From the NCBI GenBank assembly GCA_004369045.1, contig ML213508.1, positions 416,532 through 480,531 of the forward strand: 64,000 bases of DNA. The letters are read 5' to 3'. A program made the position numbers and the translations under genes. Under the pieces are notes generated by a model. That model searched no databases. It was not told where the DNA came from and saw nothing but the letters and a program-made list of their open reading frames with translations. The first letter of the stretch is position 1; each line of letters opens with the position of its first letter. Positions 34,455 to 45,009 of this stretch are shown piece by piece. The DNA comes from Heliocybe sulcata. Lineage: Eukaryota; Basidiomycota; Agaricomycetes; Gloeophyllales; Gloeophyllaceae.

Positions 34455-34544
34455 GTAAGTCACTGACCGTCGTGTCGCCACTCATACTGAATAACCCCGG
34501 GAAATGTTCGGATCTGAACATCATCTGGGACACTGATTAATCAG
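34455..34544 (+). other. Likely 5' UTR intron of fused family X gene
   Basis: Donor GCG|GTAAGTCACTGACC follows a conserved GCGCCACCCGCAGCG leader. The acceptor TTAATCAG lies four bases before the ATG. Length 90 bp. Confidence 0.62.
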
Positions 34545-34548
34545 GTTC

Positions 34549-37500
34549 ATGAATCGCGTCGTCCGAGCATTGAAGCCGCCGTTCTGCCAACATTGGCAAC
34601 ACACTTTTCGTTTAACGCCCCCCAGCCTTCTGTTAGGCGGTCTACATGGAATATCAGCCGACATCCTATGCATACATGTTGCACAGGCGCGTAGACGCTG
34701 CATCTCCAGTGTGGGCGCAGCTGCTGGCCAGGACAAACATGCGGTCCTCGCGTCCGATAGCCCTGCTGCCGCGAACCCCAATTCGCGCCGAGCTTTACTT
34801 CTACGAACACTGGACCCGAGATGGTTACGGACGGAAGACTTTGTTGTTCTAAGTGGACGACCCCAGAAAGCTCTACGTGTCCTCGCAGCGCCTGAAATAC
34901 AAGGTTCTCATGTGTCTTATCGCTCTGAAGGCACCACCCCCTTGCCATTTCCTCCCGACACTCAAGGATTCCTCTACTTCCATCTTGACGCAGATGCACC
35001 TGCTCTGGCGGGACAGGTTCGCTTTCGCATCACCACATCCTCCGATCCGGCTACTTTTCCAGAGGGGCGAGACTTGCAGCTACCCGACGGCCGGCCTTGG
35101 AACATACCTGTATTCCAGGTTGCCCGCTGGTCGAAGTATGCTGCATTTCGTGCGGTATTGCTCTCCGACAACTTAGTGACGGAAAAGTTGCTGGACCCGG
35201 CTCTGAGCATCTCTACATCACACGGGAAAAAGCCTTTGCATCCCAATTCCGACAGCGTGTTTGCTTGGAAATTTGGCCAGACATTTCCTGTCGAGCTGGA
35301 AAGCACCTACATAGTTGTCTGGCTGATGGGGAGCTCAGGATGGAAGAGACTCCGATTTCGTACCCCTTTCTCATTATTGCAGCAAAGAGGCACCAAGAAA
35401 GTCTTGTACGCCCCATTTATAGGTTAGTTTCCTCGTTAATTGCTTCTTGCGACACTTTACTTACGCATCTCCCATTCGCAGGAACGGCACTTGTTCACTT
35501 TGAGCATTCGACTCTGCCAGAACACGAAGGCACACGGACAGTTGTCCTTCGTATCTCTAAAATCGTCCAACTGACGAAATCAGAGAATGCTGACGACCCT
35601 GAAGAAGTGCCAGAGCCGAGGGAGGGCGGTCTGGTCATGATGCGTAGAACACGCGGCGTGTGGGTTCCGTGGTCAATCGATGTCGACCGACCCCGGAGGG
35701 AATACCATACCGAGGTATGTCAAGCATTGGCCACTCTCTTCTCGCGGGAGAAGGTGATTGCCGGCCAGCACGGACATGCAGCCCTCGCATCTGACATCCC
35801 TGCTGTCCTGAACCCGACCTCGCACCGACCTATACTGCTACGAACTCTGGACCCGAGAAGGTTACGCACTGAAGACTTTCTTGTTCTAAGTGGGCGATCC
35901 AAGGAAACTATATCAGCGCCTTCACGAGGCGTTTCTCTAACTTACACCCGTCAAGGCGGTACCCGGTTGTCATTTCCTTCCGAGACTCAAGGATTCCTCT
36001 ACTGGCATCTTGAATCTGATGCGCCTGCTCTAGCGGGACAGGTCCGCTTTCGCATAACCACATCCTCCGATCCCGCTACTTTTGCCGGGGGGCAGGACTT
36101 GCAGCTACCCGACGGCCGAACATGGAATATATCTATATTCGACATTGTTCGCAGGTCGAAGTATGCTGCATGTCGTGCGCAATTGCTCTCGGATAAGTTA
36201 GTGACGGAAGCGTTACTGGACACCGCTCTGGACGTCTCTGCTCCCGATGGGAAAACGATCGAGCGTCCCTATTCCGACAGCGTGTTCATATGGAAGTTTG
36301 GGCAGATTTTTCCTGTCGAGCTAGGAAGCAACAGCATATATGCCTGGGTTTTGGGGAGCTCAAGTGGGCAGAGACTCCGATTGCATACCCCTTTCTCATT
36401 ATTGCAGCAAAGAGGGACTAAGAGAGTCTTGTACGCCCCATTTATAGGTTAGTTTCCTCCTTAATTGCTTCTGGTGACACTTACGCATGTCCCATTCGCA
36501 GGAAAGGCGCTTGTTCACTTTGAGCATTCGACTCTGCCAGAACACGAAGGCACACGGACAGTTGTCCTCCGTATCTCTAAAATCGTCCAACTGACGAAAT
36601 CAGAGAATGCTGGTGACCCTGAGGAGGTGCCAGAGCCGAAGGAGGGCGGTCTGGTCATGCGTAAAATACGCGGCGCGTGGGTTCCGTGGTCAGTCGATGT
36701 CGACCAATCCCGGAGTGCATACCATGCCAAGGCACGTAGAGCATTGGCCATTCTCTTCTCGCGGGAGAAGGAGATCGCCGGCCATCACGGGCATGCAGTC
36801 CTTGCATCCGATATCCCTGCTGCCCTGAACCGCGACTGGCGCCTGCCCGTATTGCTACGAACCCTGGATCCGAGACGGTTACGGACGGAAGACTTCCTCG
36901 TTCTAAGTGGACGACTCCAGAAAGCTCTACGTGTTCTCGCAGCGCCTGAAATCCAAAGTTCCCATGTGCTTTATTGCTGTCAAGGCACCACTTCCTTGCT
37001 ATTTCCTTCCGACACTCAAGGATTCCTCTACTTCCATCTTGACGCGGATGCACCTGCTCTGGCGGGACAGGTCCGCTTTCGCATTACCACATCCTCCGAT
37101 CCGGCTACTTTTACAGAGGGGCGAGACTTGCAGCTACCCGATGGCCGGCCTTGGAATATATCTTTATTCCAAGTTGCCCGCAGGTCGATATATGCTGCAT
37201 ATCGTGCGCAATTGCTCTCCGACAAGTTAGTGACGGAAGAGTTGCTGGTCGCGGCTTTGAGCGTCTCTGCATCCAGTGGGACAAGGACTGTGCATCCCAA
37301 TTTCAAAAGCTCGTTCACTTGGAAGTTTGGGCAGACATTTCCTGTCGAGCTGGAAAGCAGCAGCATATCTGTCTGGTCGCTGGGGAACTCAGAAGGGCAG
37401 AGACTTTATCTGCGTTACCCTTTCTCATTATTGCAGCAAAGTGGCATGAAGAAGGGCTTCCATGCCCCATTTGTTGGTTAGTTTCCGGACTAGTCGCTCC

Positions 37501-37846
37501 TTGTAATACTTCACTGATGCATATCCCATCCACAGGAAAGGCGCTCGTTCACTTTGAGCGCTCGACACTGCCAGAACACCGATATACACGAGCCGTCGTC
37601 CTCCGAATCTCTAAAATCATTGAACTGACGAAATCACAGAGTGGTGGTGGCGTTGGTGGGGTGCCGGAACCGAAGGAGGGCGGTCTAGTCATGATGCGTA
37701 CATCAGACCAGGAGTGGGCTCCATGGTCGATTGATATCGGACGTTCCAGGAATAGATACCTCAGCGCGGACTCTAAAGCGGTGGCCATTCTCTTCGATAA
37801 CCAGACGCGCCAAGCAAATCAAACCACTCGGCGCGCTGCAGCCTAA
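34549..37846 (+). CDS. Family X protein with three fused modules (1041 aa)
   Basis: Four exons (34549-35422, 35482-36447, 36502-37476, 37536-37846) join in frame without a stop to 1041 aa. The protein holds three head-to-tail copies of the family X module, each with DTQGFLY..., PALAGQVRFRITTSSDPATF, DLQLPDGR.WNI, LLSDKLVTE and, after an intron, TLPEH..TR.VVLRISKI and VPWS.DVD. Only the first module has the presequence-like start (MNRVVRALKPPFCQHWQHTF). At each fusion the C-terminus (ALA.LFSREK) runs straight into a GQHGH.ALASDIPA segment that equals the GQDKHAVLASD of the normal N-terminal region, so stop, promoter and presequence between modules are gone. Introns 1, 2 and 3 occupy the same place in each module and share sequence, with a DNA period of about 1.02-1.03 kb, as expected from unequal crossing-over. 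Function unknown. Confidence 0.85.
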
Positions 37847-38181
37847 GCTGGCGTACCTGTTTACCTTTATAGATACACAGGTCTCCGAATTCATGCGGTT
37901 AGCGAATGCAGAGCGCGTCGTCCGCACCTCGCACTCCTCCAATCTGTCGCCATTGTCTGCCTTGGGACGTCGAAGGGCTCTCGGCCGGGATCATGAATAG
38001 TCATGTCCGTGTCTAGGGATAAGTGACAATTTTAGTGAACTAATGCAATAATCTGGCAGCCTTGACGCAGATTGCTGGTCAAGGCTGCATCTCACAAGTA
38101 GTCGAAAGATGCTGAATGTTGTGTTTGGGAAGGACTTATAACATGTCCGTGTGACTGTCACTCAGCCACCACCGTGACCGT

Positions 38182-38187
38182 CACGTG
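38182..38187. promoter_or_regulatory. CACGTG box upstream of family X copy at 38339
   Basis: E-box hexamer 152 bp before the ATG, in the conserved position. Confidence 0.55.
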
Positions 38188-38243
38188 GCGTCCGGGTTCG
38201 CGCAGGTCAATCCAGCCAATCCAGCTTTGCGCCACCCGCAGCG

Positions 38244-38334
38244 GTAAGTTACTGACCATCGTGTCAGCATTCATACTGAATCACTCAGTGGAATAATCTA
38301 GAATCTGAGCATCATCTGAGACACTGATTATCAG
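38244..38334 (+). other. Likely 5' UTR intron of family X copy at 38339
   Basis: Donor GCG|GTAAGTTACTGACC after the conserved leader; acceptor GATTATCAG four bases before the ATG. Length 91 bp, almost the same as in the upstream copy. Confidence 0.62.
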
Positions 38335-38338
38335 GCTC

Positions 38339-39417
38339 ATGATTTGCATTGTCCGAGCATCGAAGCCGCCGCTCTGCCAACATTGGGAACACACTTTGCG
38401 TTCAACTCGGCGCGGATTTTGGTCACTGCGCCGAGCTGTACTTGTGAGAACCCTGGATACGAGCCGGTTAAGCAATAAAGACTTTCTTGTTCCAAGTGGA
38501 CTAGTCAATCAAGCTCTACGTGTCCTCGCAGCGCCTGAAATACGAGGTTCTTATGTGTCCTATGGTTACCAAGGCACCACCCGCTCGCCATTTCCTCTCG
38601 GCACTCAAGGATTTCTCTACTGGAATCTTGACGCAGATGCACCGGCTCTGGCGGGACAGGTCCGTTTTCGCATCACCACATCCTCCGATCCGGCTACTTT
38701 TCCAGAGGGGCAGGACTTGCAGTTACCCGACGGCTCGACTTGGAATATACCGATATTTCGCATACCTCGCAAGATCTGCTATGCTGCGTTTCGTGCCCAG
38801 TTGCTCTCCGACAAGCTAGTGACGGAAGGGTTGCTGGACACGGCGGTGAGCGTGTCCGGATCCAATGGGAGAAGGATTGAGCGTCCCAGTGCGGGCAGCC
38901 TGTTCGTATGGAAGTTTGGGCAGACTTTTCCTGTTGTGCTCGAAAGCGCCAGCATTCGGCCCTGGATTCTGGGGAGGGCAGGAGGGCAGAGACTACGATT
39001 GGAGTACGTCTTCTCATTAAAAGAGCCCACAGGCACCACGAGGATCCACCATGCCCTATTTGTAGGTTAGTTTCCGCATTAATCGCTCCTTGAGATATTC
39101 CGCCGACGCATGTCCCATTCGCAGGAAAGGCGCTTGTTCACTTTGAACGTTCGACGCTGCCAGAACACAAGGGCACACGGACGGTCGTCCTCCGTATCGC
39201 TAAAATCGTCCAACTGACGAAATCAGAGAATGCTAGTGGCGTTGATGGAGTGCCGGAGCCAAAGGAAGGCAGTCTAGTCATGATGCGTGAATCATACGGC
39301 GCCTGGGTTCCGTGGTCAGTCAATGTCGACCAACCCCGGAGTGAATACCATATGCATGCATCTAAAGCATTGGCCATTCTCTTCGATAATGAGGAAAGGC
39401 AAGCAGGTCTAGCCTGA
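38339..39417 (+). CDS. Family X protein, single-module copy with shortened N-terminus
   Basis: Two exons (38339-39065, 39125-39417) give 339 aa. All module blocks are present (GTQGFLYWNLDADAPALAGQ, DLQLPDGSTWNIPIF, LLSDKLVTEGLLDTAV; after the intron LPEHKGTRTVVLRIAKIVQL and VPWSVNVDQPRSEYH). The first 25 residues (MICIVRASKPPLCQ...) keep the basic character. About 50-60 residues present in other copies, including the RRRCIS and GQDKHAVLASD segments, are missing by what looks like an in-frame deletion. If the N-terminus is a cleavable presequence, this copy may be processed differently or not imported. It is the closest relative of the minus-strand copy at 28019-29298, with which it shares the 3' flank. 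Confidence 0.8.
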
Positions 39418-39484
39418 GGACGCACTAAACTACGAGGAAACGAAACCGATCGTCTTATCACAACAACTCATCTTTGCTGTCGCA

Positions 39485-39605
39485 GGTAGCCATTACAAGG
39501 AGTAGACAGCGACCCAGGTGCTAGTAGATAGAAAGGATGCATCAGAGATAATGTGCGTACACGCAAGCGACGGAACAGGTATACAAGATCAACATACGGA
39601 AGGAG
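39485..39605 (+). repeat. Family X 3'-flank repeat, copy 3
   Basis: Matches 27892-28012 (minus) closely and 27632-27745 (minus) more loosely: acaaggagtagacag...gatgcat...acaggtatacaagatcaaca. Confidence 0.72.
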
Positions 39606-39716
39606 ACACAGCGGATTTGAACGACGCAAGAGTTCTCTATCCATATTCCATTGTCAGCCTAAGAGTAGCAATAGTTGAACGGCAATCAAGAAGGCAGACT
39701 GTGACTGTCCAGCAGG

Positions 39717-41711
39717 TTAGACCTTCCATCCGCCCGCCAACGCCATGACGTGATGAGGATCGTACTGCTGCTTGATGCTTTGCAGATGGCCGAGTTGGTC
39801 CCCGAAGATATACTCAAGCGGCGTGCTGAAGATCGCGTAGTTGCCGTACATAGGCGCGTTCGCGACATCCTGGCCCAGCGAGACAGCCTAAAAGCCCGGA
39901 GTCATCAGCACAGACGACCACCGTTCAGCACAGTATAAAGACTCACCTTGGCTTTGACATTCTCAGCGCTCTGCGAGATCGCATCCCAGAAGTCCTGGTC
40001 GCTCGAGGGGAGTGTGTACGCGAAGTACAAGTTCAACGGCAGGAGGGGTTGCGAGCGCGAGGGCGGGTAGGCAGAGGTACTCGTGGAGCCGTACGAGAAC
40101 AAGCTGGGCCGGAAGGGTTCGACGTCGTATGAGATGAAGGCGCCGGAGTCCCAGGAAAGTGCGGAGCCCCAGTACTACGCCGTAGGCAAATGGGAAGGCT
40201 AGATAAGCACGATGACGGGAGTAGAAAACCAGATCCAACTTACAGTGGTCTCGTTGAGAATAATCTCTAGCATCTCCTCATTGTATTCTAGGAGGGAGAC
40301 GGTGTTGAAGATGCCTCTTGTGTCAAAGTCTCAGCACTACTGTTATACCCCTCGGGGTGAGAGCTGCTGACCTTGTCCCCGCAGTAGCATTGGCTGGACT
40401 AGCTCGCACGAGGCTGCTGAAGCTCCTCGTCTCGATATCCTTCGTAAAGTATGGGACCGCAAGGAACTCATCGAAGATACCATCGGGCGGGGTCTCGCCG
40501 TCATAGAAGAGGAGCTGCGACACTCCGGGCTACATCTCAAGGCGTCAGCGGCAGTCGAGAGGCATGGGTGGTGACATGATAAGCAGGAAAGGCGTACCTC
40601 TCCGAGAAGGAAGTTGTATGTCGTGATAATGCCCGCTTTCGTGTCTGTCACGTTCGCCGAGAAATTGGCTGCGGCTGCTGTGACTTGAGGGATGACATTC
40701 TCGGTGAATGTGAGCAGGCCTCCCCAGACGTTTCCTTGAGGGAAGGTCTGCAGTGTAAACCTGGTCACAATGCCCTAGGTAGTGCCTGTCACATGTACAA
40801 TACAAACTGGCAAGCGTACTTGAATACATACGAAGTTGTTATAGCCACCCTACAGAACTGATCAGCGTTATTATTCAAGCGGCCGAGGTAGGATGGACTC
40901 ACCTTCAGAGCAAACATCAGGTCCGGGTTCGACTCTTGGGTGACGGTGGTCACCGTGCCGTTCGGCAGGACAAGCTCAAACGCCATCACCGTATCAATCG
41001 TCAGTCCGTGCTGGTTGGTCAGCCATGAGTATCCTATTATCCGTTAGAGCCGTTGACCACCGCTTCCCTTCGATCATTGATACATATATCACTGACCTCC
41101 ACCAAGAGTAAATCCCGCCACTCCGACGCCTGTGACACGCCCCCCAACCACAATTACGCCCTCCTCTTCAAGCACATCGTATACATTGTCCCATACGTTA
41201 CCCGCACCGATAGTCGCAGTAGAGGAGTCGGCGTTGTATGTAACTTCGGAGAAACGGGTCAGGGAGATGTGGACACCCGGGGTGGAGGAGAAGCCTGGGT
41301 TCGAGGCGTGGCCGCCGCCTTTCACCTGGAAACGAGAGGGACAAATGAGCAAGATGGTAACAAAATGAGACTGGAGGAAAACGTACAGCGAAGAACGTAT
41401 TGGTAGATCCGAGGATTTGCAGCTGTGATGACAATCAATTACTGCACGATATCATTCTGAAGGAAGACCGTCCTCACAATAACGCCAACATCTTCCGCAG
41501 TGCCAGGCTCGACAGAGCAAGCTGAGGTCTGTGTGCTTGAGCTAGCCCAGTGCTCAATATCCTCGTAGTATTGGATAGCTCCGGGCGAGTACACGGCAGA
41601 GGCGGAGGAGATAGCATTCTGAATCTGTGAGCACGTCGTGTTCGCAGCCAACGACATAGACGCGTGCAGAAACGCGGCGAAGACCACCGTCACAGCAAGC
41701 TTAATCGACAT
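39717..41711 (-). CDS. Secreted FAD-linked oxidase, BBE / PCMH type
   Basis: Ten exons (41711-41478, 41422-41387, 41325-41097, 41033-40903, 40849-40832, 40774-40598, 40529-40372, 40316-40244, 40174-39947, 39887-39717) join to 484 aa. A signal peptide (MSIKLAVTVVFAAFLHASMS) leads to a PCMH FAD domain with FAVKGGGHASNPGFSSTPGV, whose His is the expected covalent FAD anchor, and GGRVTGVGVAGFTLGGGYSW. The C-terminal BBE-type tail is KQQYDPHHVMALAGGW. Such enzymes oxidise sugars, alcohols or alkaloid-like substrates and release hydrogen peroxide. N-glycosylation sites (NTT, NVT, NET) fit secretion. The fifth exon is an 18-nt microexon encoding GGYNNF. The stop codon abuts the border of the family X inverted duplication, so the natural 3' UTR may have been replaced. 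Confidence 0.9.
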
Positions 41712-43444
41712 AGTCCGCGATTGGAGGACCCACAGCGCTGCAGTCAAATATAGAGGAGAGGTCGTTGGACATCAGCCACAGACATACCTGCATGTTTTTA
41801 TACGAGGTGAGTATCGAAATACCATGCTCAAGCGCGTCGCAAAGCGAAGAATGAAATCTGATGGAAATAGCTCACTTTGGTGGGAAAACATGATATCCGA
41901 GAGCGACAAGTTCACCTGATTGTCTTGGGACATGCCATTATTCCAGGGACGCAGAGTCGTGTACGGCGGTCTCGATATCATCAATTCTACCCAGGCGAGG
42001 CCATGTGCTTGAGGGTCAGAATTGTTGGCAGATTTGCAGAACTACGTCCGATAAAGACACCTTCCCACCGACCAGCTAACTCAGAAGCTTACTTGTTTCT
42101 CCCTTTCATAGAGCTGGGAAGCCATTTTCGTGGGATCACCGCGCTCCTTGCATGTGGCCGCCGGCGACTAAGAGGAGAAGAAGTCGGATTCGGAGCGGGT
42201 AAATCCAGGACGAGCGGTCGGCGGTGTTCAATGAGAGGTTGTGTTTCCACTCCACATACAAGCTTGACGCCAGACGTTATATCAGATCGATCTGAGATCT
42301 GCATAATGGAACCGATAGACGTTAAACAGCTTTTTGACAGCAACCTCCGACGCAGGCTGCGGGTGGCATCTTGTTAGTGTCAGGTGAGCCGAAAACCACT
42401 GAGGAAGGCAAGCACTGAGTTGTAAGTCGAGCAGGGACTGCTTTCCGGCAAAACCCAGAAGGCCGGTCAAGGAAGCCACAGCAGCCCACCGACACACGCC
42501 CCGGATGTGTCAAGGTGCTGACTTCCGCCCGCGAAAGACTCACTGCACTGGGATAATGTGATATGTCGGCTGTGCAGATAAGGTTTCGTCTGGGAATATG
42601 TGACTCGGGACCTGTCTTCGTAAACGATGTCATGAGTCCCAGGAAAGTGGCCTCGAGCAAGAATATCCAGCGACGAAGGCGGTCAACAACCAGAAACTGT
42701 GACTCCATCATAGTGCAGGGCATTGCGTACATGTGTCACTTGATGTAGCTAGAGAAGCTTGCATTGAAGAGTCGGGCATGCTCCTCCACCAAGGACAAGA
42801 AGTACTGTCGGGTGCCATTTCCTCAGGGACAAGGACCCATCCCCAGGACACCGTAGCATCAGGTGCGATGGCACGGAAAGTATGCCGTCAACGGTTGGCA
42901 AAACCGTGTACTGGTCAAACCAGACGGCAAAGAGCTAGGTCATAGCATTTCTAATCTCCAACGGCTCCGTCAGAATATTCAGGAGCGTCCAGGCCATAGT
43001 CGAAAATTGGAAAGACGGGTCACTTTCGACCCAATCGACCGAAGAGGAGCGGTCCTCGTCATGGCGCATGCGCCTGAAGATTCTGTTACGATAGCAGGTG
43101 TGAAGGTCCCTAGGGTAATGCTTGGAGGAAAAGGGATCACTCCACTCCGGGGTGGACCCGTCAGGAATGGCGACGTTGCACCCAAAAGAGGCCTTTGCGA
43201 AGACGAGTTTTGTGGCTGGGGAGGCTAATATGACCGTGAGGTGCGAAAGACAGACGGACCTTATCAATCAGCGCATACAGAATCCGTACAAGAAGCAAGA
43301 AGACAACCTGTTTGTGTGATCGTTCAGCCTTGTCATGAAATTTCTCCGTCGGACCGTCGGGTAGTTGTATAAAGCCGGTTCCGACGGTCACTGAGCTGAG
43401 TCTCAACTGTAGGGGATCCACTCAGTCTCGATGTCATCCGAGTC
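41712..43444. other. Intergenic, 1.7 kb, no gene supported
   Basis: Oxidase promoter at the left. Minus-strand open frames at 42322-42732 and 42935-43267 are fairly long but show no domain, no start context and no splice pattern that links them. Confidence 0.5.
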
Positions 43445-44674
43445 CTATCGCAAACGCTCGAGTACTTCGATCCGCGTAGGTATACTCTCCATAGCACCTC
43501 TACGCTCGACACAAATGCCAGCTGCCTATCACAAACATTCAAAGCCTCCAGTCTATTGCTCATGACCGCATGGAAACTCACCTGAACACAAATCTCGAGG
43601 ATGCCCGTCATAGTCTCCTCGTCCAAGACCATGTCCTTCGGCAACTTCATCAACTCTGCTACTAGATACCCGGCGAAACAGTCCCCCGCGCCTGTCGTGT
43701 CTCGGACGCAACCTTGCAGCTTTGCGGCAGGGACATAAATTGGCTGCGATAAAGACGGTAGCAAAGCCAACACGCCCGCTGACCCAAGCGTACATATGAT
43801 ATTGACGGTCTGCGCGAAGGACGAGTGCTTGGACAGACGTGCTATAACCGAGTATGAAGTGAGTAATGACGGCGTCTTCGGCAAACCTTCTGCCTCAGGT
43901 GCGGCGAAGGGAGTAATGTTCGGTTCGCCGAGCGCTTTCAGGAGATCAACAGCTTCGCCTTCGTTGACAAGCAGCCAGGTGACTTGGGCCCAGGGAAAGG
44001 TGCGCAGCTCGTCAGGGGTGGGCATGGGCGAAGGGTTGAAGATGGTTGGGATGCCTTCTGAGTAGGCGAGGAACAGGTAAGCGAGGGTGGAGGAGAAGGG
44101 GATCTCATTTTGCAGGAGAAGATGGGAGGCTGATGGCAGTGTTTCGGGAGTTTCTAGGGCAGTGTAATTGGCGCCTTTGTAGAGAACTGACGGGGAAACG
44201 GGGATTAATCAGTATCTCTGGGATCGAAGCTTCCCTGCTAGCATGCATATATATGCGTAAAGGTACTGAGAGTATGGTCCAAGACTCACTGATACTATTC
44301 TCGCCGCTCTCCGCGAGTTGTATGATAGCCCGTCCCGTTTGCTCCTATGCCGTCTATCAGTGACTGCACTCCCAAGACCCACCACAGTGCGTACATCGGC
44401 AACCGCAACTTCGTCGACGTTGACTCCAAGACCTTCCTGTAACTGCCGGAGAACCCATAGCCCATCTTTCCCGACAGCACCGACGAGATCGACGTGTCCA
44501 CCGGCTTTGGCTACAGCTACTGCTTGATTTGCTCCTTTGCCTCCAGCTCGGGTTTCGATGCCGGAAGAGGATGTCGTCTCCCCTGCTCGCACAATGTCCC
44601 GTACTAGATCGATCCGGATTAAGTACCAACATGGTTTCCGCAAATACGAGGAGGCACACCGTGGAAGAATTCAT
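43445..44674 (-). CDS. Ribokinase-type PfkB carbohydrate kinase, 5' end doubtful
   Basis: Ribokinase phosphorylates ribose at O5 in the cytosol. Four exons are clear: to 44395, 44344-44290, 44186-43582, 43525-43445. Motifs: GGKGANQAVAVAKAGG near the N-terminus (substrate-binding), GRAIIQLAESGENSI, LYKGANYT, LLLQNEIP, and the PfkB signature DTTGAGDCFAGYL with the catalytic Asp. The C-terminal segment is GICVERRGAMESIP. The problem is the start: an ATG at 44674 gives MNSSTVCLLV and later MLVLNPD, which would fit the usual first strand, but this frame is shifted by one base from the downstream DIVRAGET...GGKGANQ frame, and no GT-AG intron mends the register. Either the genomic sequence has an indel, the start is elsewhere, or the gene has lost its first strand. 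Confidence 0.7.
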
Positions 44675-45009
44675 CTATGTCTGAAATATATCAAGAACGA
44701 TGTATTAGCTATTAGGGCTAACAAAGATGATTCGCAGCATCGCACTGATAGATCCACGCACCAAGCAGCGCGCCATGGTAGATTCACTTTCGAAGGAGAA
44801 GCGAGCTATAGGAGACCTGTGGCAGAGAGCGTGACCGTTGGTGGCAAAGACGCGTCCGACCGACGACGCGTCGACGAACCCTGCGCGTGTTGTTCTCTCG
44901 CCACCACCAAGCTCCGCCTCATCTTCGTTATAACCGGACTCAAAGGTGTGAGATGCAGATGTCCCTTAGACTGCTCGTTTAACTCACAAAGTACCCAAGC
45001 AGATCTGAC
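44675..45009. other. Shared promoter region, ribokinase and nucleoporin
   Basis: A 335-bp divergent intergenic space. No TATA or clear palindrome stands out. Confidence 0.5.

Larger units (their letters stand above)
32459..34548. other. Intergenic with repeat and a family X fragment
   Basis: No complete gene in 2.1 kb. It holds repeat R1 copy 2 (33380-33720, minus), a family X 3' fragment (33795-34085), and the promoter and 5' UTR intron of the fused family X gene (34300-34548). The 32460-33370 part has only weak open frames. Confidence 0.6.
37847..38338. other. Intergenic, duplicated promoter unit
   Basis: 3' UTR of the fused gene, then a promoter and leader that match 34086-34548 and, on minus, the region upstream of 29298. 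It contains the CACGTG box at 38182 and a 5' UTR intron (38244-38334). Confidence 0.65.
38212..39715 (+). repeat. Inverted segmental duplication, right arm
   Basis: Counterpart of 27780-29425 on minus. The homology runs through the 3' flank to 39715 and stops one base before the stop codon of the FAD oxidase (39717-39719, minus). Confidence 0.8.

Noticed and set aside
41423-41447. A 25-bp intron in the FAD oxidase
   Set aside because: Too short to splice. Moving the donor upstream to GTGAGG at 41477 gives a 55-bp intron and the expected VILQILGST junction.
42322-43267. Two long minus-strand frames as one transporter or membrane protein gene
   Set aside because: No consistent hydrophobic pattern and no splice sites joining them.
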